Assembly (NCBI GenBank): GCA_014529385.2
Contig: CM043965.1
Span: 66,189,190-66,249,189 of the forward strand
Length of the DNA: 60,000 bases
Source: Adiantum capillus-veneris
Taxonomy: Eukaryota > Streptophyta > Polypodiopsida > Polypodiales > Pteridaceae
Direction of reading: 5' to 3'
How positions within the stretch are numbered: the stretch's first letter is position 1; each line of letters starts with the position of its first letter. Made by a program: the position numbers and the translations under genes. Of this stretch, positions 42,903-55,083 are shown in pieces. The notes under the pieces were generated by a model. It was given only the letters and a program-made list of their open reading frames with translations. It was not told where the DNA came from and made no database searches.

Positions 42903-45900
42903 TTAATATTACCATAGGATAGACAATGTAAAACTCAAATCTATTGTTTCATCTACATTAAATGTTCTCTTTTTCAATTTTAGAGTCATTACAAGAAAGT
43001 GGATTGGCTATATGCATGCATGATTTGAAGGAAACTATTGAACAACCCAAGCAACCTCATCCAAGACCTTGTATAAGGCTTTAACCACATCCTTATCATT
43101 TTACCACTTGATGTCAAGGACATTAAAAGAGTACTTATCTTGGATCAAGATGGATTGGTTCTCAAAAAATTCAAACAAAACATGGAGATTCTATGCCAGC
43201 TTGGGCTCAACACATGCAACTTGTGGAGGATAAAGATGCAGTTCTTCATGTGGTGCGACTAGACGTAGAGAGTTTTTGTGGTGAATACTTTGAGCTATGG
43301 ATATGGAGTTGCTATAACCTAACATGAGTACAACACATAATACAAAAATGCTTCCCTAAGCATTTTACCAAGTTCAAGATGCTTATGAGTAGCAAGAATT
43401 GCCAAAATTCAAACATCATGGTAGGATTAGAAGGGTTTATCACAAAAACTTGAGTCATATTTGGAAGATATTTGAGGATTTGGATGCAAAGAATACCCTA
43501 ATTTTTTATGACACTCCATATAGGGTGACGTGCAACATGCCAGAGACATATCTTATATTTCCAAAGACGTGGAGGCAAACATCTCGGTAACTTCAAAGCT
43601 TCTTGCAAGAAACAATGATGCCATGGTTGCTAGGATGGTTGCATGCAAGAGAGAGTATATCTACAACACAATTGTAAATTAGTATAATTATTTCGAGACA
43701 AATTAATTACTCAGTGTGTACTTGCCATTGCAAAACCATTGATTAACAATAATCTATTATGTGTCCACAAGACGCCTCCTACAATTTTGTAATGGGTATC
43801 TTTCAATATTTGCATAATTATATAATCAAAATATATTCTAGAACAAAGATGTGTCAACTTGATGAACACTACAATGAAGTGCGCCCTGCTCCGAGGGGAC
43901 CTTTATGTATTACTAGAGTGTATCCTATTGTAAGGAGACTCCAATGTATTGTTAGAGTGCACCCTGTTTTTTGGGGACTTCTTTTTTATTCGATTAGGAT
44001 CTGTGTTTGATCATATAGTAAACAAAAATTAATTCTTGTTTATTAAATTAATTTTATGTTAGTCCATCCCAAGGTTGCATCTATTTGTAAGTAGGAGAAA
44101 TTAATGTTTCGATATCAAAATAAAACTTGAAAGTGTGGAATGGATCATTCATGGACTCTGGATGTGTGTGAGAGATCGATACAATTGTTTGCTTCAAGCA
44201 TTGTATCATTTCATCCTTCATGTAAAAGAGTTTTAGAAAGTTAAAATACTTTGAAAGGAAAAACATGGAATCTAACCGCATGAGTTGGCCCAGAAGTCAA
44301 TGTATGCATGCATGTCTTGATGAGGGTTTATATCTAGTTAGATGATTCTTGGTTGTTACCTTTTCCAATGCAGTATGAAATAGCATATTTAACTTTCTTT
44401 TCTTGTGGGTGGCAAATATTTCTTTATGTTCATTTTGAATCCAATTGCCTGGCCTTCAAACCGAACCTCATTTGTTGCAATAGAGAACCACTTAGACATA
44501 GTTGTAGGTACTCATTTTAACTAACTTTATCACTTTGAGTGTAGCTTGGACAAGAAGTGGACTTTGCATTCCTCCATTAAGTCAAGGGAACTTAGCTTGG
44601 ACAAGTGGTGGGCTTTGCATTCCTCCATAAGTCAAGGTAGCCTAGCTTGATCAAGTGCACCATGAAACCAACACTCCTATGATGCAACCAAGCATACACT
44701 ACACATTTTATGTATGCTTCATGCTTCAAATGAGGAAATCCTAAATTAGCGATGGACCTTGCTTGAATGCCATAGAAAAGTGGGTTGTATTCCTCAATTT
44801 GGATCCTAGCTTGTACAAGTGGTGGACCTTGAATAAAAAGTTTAGGTACTCACTTTGAACTTAGCTTGGAAATGTGGTGGGCCTTGAAACCAAACTCTTC
44901 ACATTCAGATAAGTCATAGGTAGGATAATAGAGCATAGACAATGATAGTGGATGAAATGTACTAGTCTTAATGGTGCAATTGACTAAAACCATGGAATTT
45001 CATGTCCAATGTTGTTCTCAATGTGTAATGTACATGCATAAGTCAGAATGAGACCTTAAGCAAATCGACGTTTTTGAAAACAATCTTAGTACTTTATACA
45101 TGATATGTTGATAGTTGTCTAACCTGAGAATTGTGTTTTTTCCACTTTATCTAATATAGTCTTGTTAATGAAATGGGAAAGTAGAGCTAGTAGGTAGTAC
45201 CAACGTCTTCATTAAATGGAATCTAAAGAGATCCCTTGGACATTGGAAAAAGAAAAGGGAGTTTAAGTTGGAATGAAAGTTCCCCTTTGATATCAAATTA
45301 AACTCCAAAGAAAAAGAAAAGGGGAAGGGGGGGGACCGGGGTGGGACGAACATCAATCTTCTTCTTTTTTTAATGCTTAAGGCGACCATAGGCTTGTAGC
45401 CTAGTGGTTTAGCTTGACCCTCATTGATTCAAAGTGATTAGTTCAAATAATGAAAGTTGAAATTATGAGTGGTTTTGTGTAGCCTTTGAAATGGAGAGTG
45501 GGTGGAATATCTTGTGGAGATTCTATATAAAGAATTGAAAGTTGAGTGAATAGTAGGAGCTAATACAATTTAATAACAAGGTGGAAGTTCACTAGGACCT
45601 ACATAAGGATATAAAAAGAATTTAATAATAAAAGGCTTTTTTCTTTGTGAGAGAAAACAAGAAAGCAACACTAATTTTTTAAAACACTTGCTATCACAAT
45701 AAAATATTATGTTTCTTGAAAAAAGTGTAAGAAGAAATTTAATAAAAAGAAATTTTTTTGCCATGTAGCACTAATCTGCAAGATTTATCCAAGAGTCCAC
45801 AATTGCATAAAAAATGCAACGCTTTACTAAGGTCTCCTTATGTAGTCCAACAAGGTAAAGTATTCACAAAGGCCTTCAAAAGGCAAAAAGGTGACTATTG

Positions 45901-47819
45901 AGGGGTCATGAGAGTTAAAAATCCATTTTAAAAAGGTAAAAGCTCATAGTGATCTCCACCAAAGAGAGAGAGAGAGAAAGAGAGAGCACTGTTTAAAAGA
46001 AACCTTTTATTTGGTTCTTAACATAAAGTTGTGGAATTTAGTTTACTTCTTAAGCAGTGTTCGAAAAAAACCGGGGCTTATTGTATTTTTAACCGGCTAG
46101 ATTTGCAAAATCTTGGCTAGATTATGATATGGCCTTGACAAACACCTGTAAATATTTATAAGTTTTAATGTAAAAATTGACAAATCTTTAATATTTTGAG
46201 CCAAAAATCGACAAACAAGTGTGTCCTTAATTGGTCAGGGAAAATGCTTTTGGCAAGCTTTGTTCTTAATATTAAAATGATTTATGATATAAAAAAATCA
46301 AAAATTTTAAAAAATTTATTATGTTCAAATCATTTGTTGCATCCTTTCCAAAATAAAGTAAATGTTGCATTGGAAAAGATCATGTGAAAGGCTTTCTCTC
46401 CAATGCTTTCAAGACTTTTAATACTCCTTGGAGGGACACTTGTCAAACACCAAGAATTGGACTACATCCACATGGATACTAAGGCCTTTAGAGGCCAAAA
46501 AGAGAAAACAACATGCATTTTTAAAGAAGTATGAGCATGGAGGATTACTACAACATAGTATATTAATCATTCTATTGATCATTTTCTAATGTCATTAAAA
46601 CCTTGTAAATAGCCTTTGCATAACATTCCTGGAAATTTGGAACTTTGTGAAGCCCATCCTTCTATTTATTATTCAAAATAGTTTATGTTGTACAAAGCAC
46701 ACCAATATCATTTGGGCTCACTAATCTCCCACTATTGCTTTTCATTTCTTTTTGCTCAGTATAGTGAGCTATTTTATATTAGAACATACAAAAAGATTTA
46801 CATCAACTGCTCATGCAACAACCCTACCATAAGAATAATCAGACCATGTTTTGGCTTTTACAAGGAGCCCCAAGACTAGCAAGTCAAATCCCATCTCCAC
46901 AATGGTCCTTAACACCAATTGAAACTTCACACCATCTCAAGATAACTTCAATTGCACCATTTTGAAAAGCTTGGCTAGCCAGTCTCATTTAGAATCCACG
47001 GTTAGGCCTTGAGAGTACTACCAGAGTTGGGCACCCTACCGCTCGTGCCACCACCCCCTCCCAAGCACACTGGCAAGAGAACTCGATCCAAGTATTGCAT
47101 GTTGATCCCCTGAGGAGAACCTTGGGTCCAAAAATGGAGGCTTGAAACAAGAGAGAGACTTTCAAAGAGAGGTAGGTATCCAGATGCCAACCTCAAGGCC
47201 TTCACTATTAGAAAACCCGATGTATCACATGCATTCAAGCAATGTCTAAATAGTCCCTCTTCACATACATATTTTCATGAATTAAATGACCCCTTGTCCT
47301 TTAAAACATGTTTTTTTTTTTCAAATGCGATTTTTAAAACCCAATCGGTCGACATAAACTTGTAACTTTTCTAAAATTTTAAAACCCTCATGATGAACTC
47401 ACATGCTACAGTTACATATTTTAAGGTGGATTCCCTAAGATGCCCCGCTCAAAGTGGTCCTCCGCTTCATCCTCTACACACAACACACCCTGTCATCGCA
47501 ACAAGAGCATTCCTCATCCCTTTGCCCACCCCCGCGAGCTTTCCCTACTCTCAGTGAGAGGAAAGAGTTGAGCAAGCTTGCAGTGACGGCTCTCAAGGAT
47601 CTCTCGACTTCTTACATATGGGGCATGCACCAATAACTATCATTGCAATGGCATTTAACTGGCTATAGAGAATCGTTTATGGTTAAGCTCTTGTAAAGCT
47701 CTAATGTCATTGATAGTTTTTGTGAAAATTCTCATTGTTTAACATATTTTTTATTAATAAGGGGGCTATTCAAGGGTTTATAACATTATAAATGCCATGT
47801 AGTATCGGGTGTATGATAA
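42903..47819. other. Unassigned AT-rich DNA
   Basis: No gene supported; open frames are short and lack domains. Notable: further copies of the GCTTGGACAAGTGGTGG motif (44540-44900), a short purine-rich tract at 45310-45340, and a segment 46434-46505 that recurs at 50576-50648. TAGCCTAGTGGTT near 45395 resembles a tRNA A box, but no proper B box follows. Confidence 0.4.
46434..46505. repeat. Dispersed repeat with 50576-50648, copy 1
   Basis: Shares the ordered words GGGACAC-TGTCAA, ATACTAAGGCCTTTAG and GTCAAAAA/GGCCAAAAA with 50576-50648. Family unknown. Confidence 0.55.
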
Positions 47820-48790
47820 TGGAATGACTACTTGTTAGCGAGTGTCTCCAGAGATGCTACCTTGGGAAGGGAGATGAATATAAAAAGAAAGATAGAGGCG
47901 GGGAAAGGAGTCCACATGGACATGGCCAAGTGGGAGGGACACCGAGTAGGTGGAAATAACAAGGGTAGCATAAATGGCAGCAGGAGGTGAGGGTAGACGA
48001 ACATCTCTTTTTTGGCTTTCTAAAAGAAGCCTTAGAGAAGTGTTGGGTTAGACATACTTTCCATGTTTTCAGCGATGATTGAAACTTACCTTAAATGTTA
48101 TTTTGGTTTTAAAGTATTAAATGGATATTTTTATTTCACTTTCATTTCACTTCCTCACATGGCTTGACTTCTCTTGCATTCGATTCTTTTAGAATGATAA
48201 AGTGAAGCTTCACCTTGCATAGTTCTACACACACACACACATACAATATAAATAAGTAAACATAATATATGTTAATGAGTTCTTTTTATTATATATGTAA
48301 AATTATTTATCTATTTATACACACACACATATATACTAATGAGCAAAGCATGGTAAAGAAAAGAAAAACCAGTGCAATGATGTCAAAACTTAGTTCAAAA
48401 ATCCTACAAAATTTGAAAAAATTTGCTAGTATTTTTGGCTCGCTTCTTTGCAAGGAGGACACTCGATTGCTTAATAAAAGAGACATTTTTGAACACTGCT
48501 TCACCTTATACTATTTTAGTTAAACTCAACCTAATAATTTTATCACTTTCTTATTGTTTTAGAAAGCCATCCCGACCCTTTCACTTGTTTTTAATTGCAA
48601 GGCAAGGACTCATGAGCAGCTTGGGTGTTCGCTCCCCTAGTTTAGGCTCGTAGTTGAAGAGTGTTGTGGCTCCATGCATATGGGTTATGGTGCGACGAGT
48701 CTCTAACTTTTAAGTCCAATGAGTCTCTTGACCTTGAGTAGTTGGAATATGGGTGGTGATTCCAACAAAATGGAAAGTAGGAAGACGAGC
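47820..48790. repeat. Dispersed repeat unit, copy 2, with about 590 bp inserted
   Basis: The two halves of the 37025-37440 repeat are found at 47820-48010 and 48600-48790 in the same order. The 590 bp between them are AT-rich, contain (CA)n tracts at about 48228 and 48319, and have no gene. Confidence 0.6.
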
Positions 48791-49026
48791 CCAAAATATG
48801 TCTCTCAAACGTTTTTTAATTTCTTTTTGCAGGACTCTAGGCAGATTCTTGTATGGCTTGGGGGAGGAAAAAGCGAGGTAAAAACACGTGGAGGAGAGTG
48901 AGTGAGAGAGGGATGCCATGTGTGAAGGGCGTCGTGTAGAGAGGGAGAATTTTAAAAAAAAATTTCCTCTATCTTGGTTTTGATCAGAGTGTGATGCTCG
49001 TGTCTGGTTGCCATCGCTGGCTAGTT

Positions 49027-49121
<95 letters not shown>

Positions 49122-50999
49122 TCTGTCATGCAGACAAGAGATACAAAAAGGGAGACATTTTGGCGTGTCTTCAAGTTGTGAGCCTTGTCTCTCTGTGCTC
49201 ACGCGAATAGTAGTTGGAGCTCCTTGCCATGCTAGAATTTGGCGATCATTGCTATCACCTTCAACTAACAGATGTGAGTGAAGATGTGGAGGGCTACAAA
49301 GCATGAACAAAGTGGATTGCATAGTTGTCAGGTAGGGCATCACTTAGTCGCAAGCATGCTTTATCTCGTGAGCAAGAAGGATGCATGCACTACATCACGA
49401 GCTAGAAGGACACATGTTGAAGCCAAAGTGGACTTTGGGGAGAGGGGGAGGGAATATTCTCCAAAAATTCATGGATTTTTGAAATGGAGCAATACCCTGG
49501 ATGTGGTTACGATCTTGGGCCCATTTGTTTAAGGCGAATCTCAAGTAGATGCCGTTTGGCAAAGGGAAGCAAATGGAAAAAGGTGAAGAGGCACGAAGGC
49601 CTGCTAAGTCAAGGGAGGAATGAGATGTATGGAAAGTAAGTTTAAATAAGTGCCTACAATCACATGAAATTTTTATTGTGTTTTAATATAAAATTATATT
49701 ATCCATTATACATATATAATCACAAATGGTTTATATTTTGAAAAAGGCCCCACTTAAATAATGAGGTGAAAGATATATATCGCACATTATTTTGAAAACA
49801 AAATAAAATGAAAATAAAAATATACATTGTATTATTCATTATACATACACAAGCTAAATTCACAACAATTGGCGGAAAAAACCTCGTACTCTTTCTTCCA
49901 CCTCTCTCTTCATTCACAAAGGATGGAGGTAGCTCTATAAAACTTATTATGTACAATTTTGACGTCCAACGAGCTGTAGTGTAGTTGTAGTGTTGTTGAG
50001 TACTTAGCTGTTGGATTCAATTCAATCCCACCGCTCCACGTTTTGTGCTGAAAAGTGGACGGTAGAATTGCTCTTCCACAGGAGGGAAGACTTGCTAATT
50101 GTTTTTGTGGGTTTAAAGAAGTATAATTTTCTCTTTCATCAGCTCTCGTGAACCAAACCATAATCTCGAATGATTTATATATCAAGAAAAATTCACTTAA
50201 TTAATAAAGTGAAAGGTGCACATTACACATTATTATAAAAAATAAAAAATAAAATAAAATAAAAAACTAAAACAAAAGAATATATTATTGTTTTCATTAA
50301 AAAAGATAGATTCAATAAGCGTAGAGAATAATAAATCAATTTATTAATTTAATAAAATGAATCTTGGTAAAGTCTTTAAATAAAAGTACTCTTTACAAGT
50401 GAGAGTATTTTTAAAAAAAAGAATCAATACTTCACATCATATATGGATCAAACTCCTATGCACACTCTTTAATCCTTTGTTCTTTAGTCTTTTTCAGCAT
50501 GCAAAAAAAAAAACGAAAGCATCTTTGGGAAATAGCACTTCAAAGAAAATGCTTTCTTTCTCTTCAATTTTAAAAGGGACACATGTCAAGCAAACAAATT
50601 TGAACGACCTTCACCCATATGAATACTAAGGCCTTTAGCAGGTCAAAAAAAGAGGGGGGGGGGGGCGCAATCGCATCACTGAGACAACTGCCAATTGCAA
50701 GAGATGCACGCGTGGAAGGAGCCGATAGTTTCTAGGAGAACATGCAAAGAGTTGGTAGCAAAGACGCGTGTCGAGGAGAAATGCAGGTCATCGGTGTATG
50801 AGAACGAGCGTTATATGATGGGACGACGCACAAAGAGGAGCGTAGGAGGAGAAGACTGGGAGAAGAGACATGGAACTTTTTTTGTTAGGGATGCAACACT
50901 AAAGACAACAAAACGAGGGCTGTGGGGTGGTTAGCCGAGTGCCTCTATTCTGTTCGGGGATGCCAGTACGTTCTTACAATTGCACTAAGTTTTGTTTTA
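48791..50999. other. Unassigned DNA with a long GA microsatellite
   Basis: No gene supported. It includes the (GA)n at 49034-49119, A/T-rich sequence at 49680-50400, the repeat copy at 50576-50648 and a 12-nt G run at 50654-50665. Confidence 0.4.
49034..49119. repeat. (GA)n microsatellite, 86 bp
   Basis: 43 uninterrupted GA units. The Ser/Leu-repeat frames on the other strand are artefacts. Confidence 0.98.
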
Positions 51000-51755
51000 G
51001 AGAGATTTAATATGAAGACCTTGGGAATACAAGCAAGTTACTTATGCCCCTTACATAACATAACATGCATTGGCCACTATTAAGCACTCTCTTGGTTATT
51101 TTTGCACAAGCCTTTTCACTCAGGGTTCGCACAAGCTCTATCTTTAACGATGGGGGTGAGGCATGGAAATGCCTTGGTTGCAGGGGAGCCCCATTCTGAT
51201 AGGTTCGTCTCCTCAAGACGGAAATTGACAACCCAATATTTTGGATATAAGGTGCCTTGGGGGCCTCCTATAGAGATGTGGGGAATGCCACTACATTGGC
51301 AAAGTCAAAGCTTTGGAGGAAGCCGGGTGAAAGGGTTTTTGGTGCAATGTGGTGAGTGGGCAAAGCTTTTCAAGTTCGAGGGCTACCCTACCATGTTGAG
51401 GTCCTCCTTGCCAGTGAGTTTGGTTACCATTTACCATGGAATGCAGGGTATCTAAAATATTGAAGAAGCACTCCTTGGTTCTTTGGTTGATGCTAGCAGA
51501 GGCTTGTCGGATTGCTTTGGTGGTTTTGATTGTTTGGACGTGGCATCGTGGGCTACTCTTGGACTTTTTAGAGATGCTCGGATTGTGCTTTTGGTCCTTT
51601 CCCAGTTTATGTTTCAAGCGTTGGCAGTGTTGCTTTCTCTCCTTTTTGGAGGTTTGGCATGTGGACTCCTCACATCTTCTCTTGTCGACTCTATGGTGAG
51701 TTTGAGGTGAGGTGGCAGACCCCGGATGGCCTAGTGGCACAACCCCATTTTCCCC

Positions 51756-52751
51756 TTGCATTCTCCTCAAATGTGTGGCTCCCAATTCAACCAAGTCATG
51801 AATGTGAGGGTGGTCAGAGAGTCATGCCTTCAGGGCCCTCAAATTCTTGGTCATCGAGGAGCAATTCAAAGTACTTTCTACCTAGCTAAAGGGTTTTTTT
51901 CAGTGAGATTCAAAGAGGCCTCCGATGTGGAAAAGATCCTCGACAAAGGGCCCCTAGTATTTAATAGGACTACGATCTGTGTGGTGCCTTGGGAGCTAGT
52001 GTTCAACTCAATTGAATCTCTACAAGGGTTTCATCCAGTCTGGGTTGAGTTTGTGGGACTGCCTAGTTGACTGTGGGATAATCTCAGGATGCTCGCTAGT
52101 CAACTGGGCACTCCCTTATTTATACCTAGCAAGAGAGGGTTTGGTAGAACCTCAAACAAGGTTTGTATAGGTTGGGATGTGTCTAAAACGCCACCTAAGA
52201 GCATGGTAATCAATGTTCGAGCTGGGCTTGTTACTATTCTGCTCAACTTTGGAACATACTTTGCAGCATGTTTTGAATGCAACAACTTTGGACACTTTGC
52301 CAAGGATTGCACCTTAAAGTCTAATGGTACTGCAGCTCCGACAGCACAGGCCACCAGTGAAATGGAAACCCAGATGGAAGGGCTGGAGAAGCAAGGAGGT
52401 AGTAACGAAGGAGCAAATGCAGGGAAGGATAAAGAAGGTATGATGGATGTAAAAATACAGGAAAAGGCTGCGGAGGAATCGATTCCCATACAACGAATTT
52501 CCGAAGGTGCATGCAATAATAAAAAGATCATTATTCCCGCTGTTACCCCAAAATTTATGACAGTGACAATAGGGACGGCTGTTCAAGTCCCTAGTCTGAA
52601 AAGAGCCAAAAGGGTGAAGGCAATGGCAAGAGACTCCAAAGTACTTCAAGTCATGAGAACACTTGAGGTGAAAGGTTCTAGTCCGTCCTCCACCCCATTG
52701 AAAGGAGGGGGGTTCACTGTCCCACTGTACAATCCGTTTGCAGCACTATAG
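51756..52751 (+). pseudogene. LINE-B ORF1 (one internal stop)
   Basis: One frame holds LAKGFFSVRFKEASDVEKIL and FNRTTICVVPWELVFNSIES with GFHPVWVEFVGLP, the DUF4283 signature region of plant LINE ORF1, then a TGA at 52068-52070 followed by LWDNLRMLASQLGTPLFIPS. The CX2CX4HX4C zinc knuckle (CFECNNFGHFAKDC) lies near 52270-52310. A Glu/Lys/Thr-rich tail runs to the stop at 52749. ORF1 products bind the element RNA. The single stop fits a CGA-to-TGA change. Confidence 0.82.
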
Positions 52752-52800
52752 GAAAAGAAATCCCAGAATTCGAACCCTCGGATTCTCCTGAGACGAAGGA

Positions 52801-52826
52801 GGGGGGGGGGGGGGGGGGGGGGGGGG
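52801..52826. repeat. Poly-G run (26 nt) between LINE-B ORF1 and ORF2
   Basis: Uninterrupted G tract 50 bases after the ORF1 stop and about 37 bases before the ORF2 start region. Confidence 0.97.
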
Positions 52827-52862
52827 CGATTCGGATGCTGGAGAATTTGTTCCTCTTTCCCA

Positions 52863-54120
52863 ATGAACCCCTCATTAATGATGGAGTCTCTCACTATCCA
52901 ATCTTGGAACATAAAGGGGTTGAAAACCCGTAAGAAGAGTACCCTATTCTGGGAGGAAATAAAAAAGGAGAAGGCATTCAACTGTTGGGCCATCCAAGAA
53001 CACCACTTAGATGCCCATAGCAAGAGAAAGCAGGCGCTACGAAAGAAACTAGTATTCTATGGAGAAGGAAGTAACGGTTTTAGTGGCGTCCTCATCATTG
53101 TGGACAGAGAATTGGAGCCGAAGTTGGTTCTCAACCACCCATCCGACAGAATCCTAGGGATTAGAATCAGATGGGAAGGGCATCCCTTTACCATTGTGAA
53201 TGTCTATGGATTTTGCAATTCAAAAGATAGAGCTAAACTATGGATGCATCTTAGAGATACTCCTATTGAATACGAGTGGTTGTTAGTTGGCAACTTCAAT
53301 ATGGTAGAAAAGAGCAGGGATAGAACAGAATCCTCCCAGTATGCTGGCTGGCTCGGAAAGTTCTAAATGGCAAAGTTTGTGCGATGATCCACTTATGGGA
53401 AATCGGCCCATGGAACAACACGCCTGGGTTCACCTACACAAGCCTCCAGTATTCCCGCACTGCCTCCAGGCTGGACATATGCTATTCCTCACACCAAGCT
53501 AACTAGATACAATCATTGATGGAGATGAAGGTAGCCCCAACAAAAAGCCTTTCGGATCACATACCTCTATACATACATTCTAAGAAGAATAGAAGGGAGG
53601 AGCAGACCCCAAGAGGTGGGAAAAAACTGTTAGTAATAGGGGCACACCTATTCAAAGACCCTCTTTTCAGGAATCTAACCAAGAAAGCACTAGGTAAGCT
53701 AAAAAAAGATGTCGACCTCAACAAACACAATGCGTGGGACCTCTTTGCTCCGAGCATCCAGAAAGCAATCAAAACCTCAGGCCCCGAATCAAGAAAGTTA
53801 GGGAGGCACACCTTCTGCATCTTACAATGGAGGTACGATTGCTTACCTCCAAAAAAACCAAGGGGCTTGCTATTGAGGATGAGCGCAAACGATGGCTCGA
53901 AGCCAAATCTAACCTTGCTAATGAGAAGTTAGAAGATATCAAAAAGGCAAGGCTTCTCTCTAGGGAGACCGCCCTTCAACCTGAAGCCTCTAATCAAGCG
54001 TATTTCTTTAGGGCTTTAAAAATCAAGAACATCCGAGGCCACGTCCGCTCGCTCGATAATGAGAAAGGGACAGCAGTTCATAACCAGGATGAAATGGATG
54101 GTCTGATGAGATGGCTGGTC
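52863..54120 (+). pseudogene. LINE-B ORF2 N-terminus: endonuclease (RT missing)
   Basis: From the ATG at 52863 (second ATG 52881) the frame reads LTIQSWNIKGLKTRKKS, CWAIQEHHLDAHSK with the catalytic Glu, FTIVNVYGFCNSKDRAKLW, and WLLVGNFNMVEKSRDRTESS, where canonical GDFN is GNFN. A frame break at about 53360 is followed by the SDHIPLYIH block (about 53545). Two further frames (to 53932 and 53734-54120) carry the helical spacer with SNQAYFFRALKIKNIRGHVR that precedes RT. The LTR starts right after. The Asp-to-Asn change and the frameshifts make it inactive. Confidence 0.82.
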
Positions 54121-55034
54121 TGATGCTGAGCTATCTTAGTGTTAAGGCGGTTACGCCGCTAGCGGAAGCTAAATAGCGAGAACTCAACCAACAACAGAAT
54201 TTGTCAGACGAGGATGGAGCTTGACCCGCAGGCGCATGGAAACAACTAGGTGGGTGTCAAATCACCTACTCGACCTTCTAATGACAATCACTACTAAGGA
54301 AATCAAATCTAAGTTCTAAAATACGCAAGTGACTGAAATCCGTACTACGAACGAATGCTATACGAAACAGGATCTAGAATCAACAACACCCTAAAGACTT
54401 GAACTGCAAAATCAACCTATAACCACTCCGTGCGGTAAACGCGTATGAAGAGAGGCCAAAAAATACAGGTGATCGAAACTTGACCCCGATGGTACTAATG
54501 TGTAGCTCTACTCGTTGTGGTTCTATAGATATGCTGCACGCTCCATTCCGACACACGAGTTGGAAGAAAACTCACACCGAAGCTCGTAGGAACTTACCAC
54601 ACATAGAAGCCGATAGCGCGCACTCTTGGTATCTGTGCGTAGCTCTCGTCGTTGCTAACACAATTGCGGTGTCGCTTCTCCAATGGCGGCTCCGTAGCTC
54701 ACGTAGCAAGTAGATAAGACTCTCACTCTCTCTCTCTCTCTCTCAGACACAATCACGACGCTCAAAAAACTCACTTTGATTAATAATCTTCCCCCCTTTA
54801 GGTTACAAAAACTTTGGCTTATATACCTCAGCCTTGGAGGTGAGAACATCTCTAACTAATTACATCAGCAAGTGAAATTACTTCAGGATTACAAGCTGGA
54901 AACTCAATTGAGTCCCATTACTTAATGAATGGCTCAAATCAAAATTAATGTCGGAAAGACATTTATTACAATCAATGGTTACAACATGATGAGTGTGAGC
55001 AAAAATGTAGGTGTGATCCTCTGCTGGCTCAACA
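54121..55034 (-). repeat. LTR-X 3' LTR, 914 bp
   Basis: Plus-strand TGATGCTGAG at the left end, GGCTCAACA at the right. It contains a (CT)n tract at about 54721-54744 and a TATA-like TATATAAG on the minus strand at about 54821-54828. The left flank TGGTC (54116-54120) is the expected 5-bp target duplication, to be found after the other LTR. Confidence 0.72.
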
Positions 55035-55050
55035 CTCCCCCCCTCCGCGT
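55035..55050 (-). other. LTR-X polypurine tract
   Basis: The minus strand is an almost pure G/A run, GCGGAGGGGGGGAG, touching the LTR start. Such tracts prime plus-strand DNA synthesis in LTR elements. Confidence 0.75.
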
Positions 55051-55083
55051 TCATGTCGTCCCTGACATGAATTTTATGCTTGG

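Larger units (their letters stand above)
51000..54120 (+). mobile_element. LINE-B: plant LINE, plus strand, interrupted before RT
   Basis: ORF1 with a DUF4283-like part and a zinc knuckle (51756-52751) is followed by an AP-endonuclease (52863 onward) and the spacer toward RT. The sequence ends at 54120, where an LTR begins (54121). The 5' limit is unclear; 51000-51750 shows no recognised domain. A LINE losing its 3' half by itself would be unusual, so interruption by LTR-X is the better explanation. Confidence 0.75.

Noticed and set aside
45380-45450. tRNA-like A box TAGCCTAGTGGTT
   Set aside because: No matching B box or cloverleaf can be drawn; too short for a tRNA and no SINE partner copy seen.
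48710-49343. Minus-strand frames with long Ser-Leu repeats
   Set aside because: Products of the (GA)n microsatellite; no coding signal outside it.
50915-50970. Possible tRNA gene (GGTTAGCCGAGTGCC followed by GTTCGGGG)
   Set aside because: Spacing and arms do not form a tRNA cloverleaf; no acceptor stem.
51291-51794. 167-codon minus-strand frame, basic and His/Gln/Lys-rich
   Set aside because: Opposite to the LINE-B 5' region and ORF1 start, without any domain; treated as a shadow.
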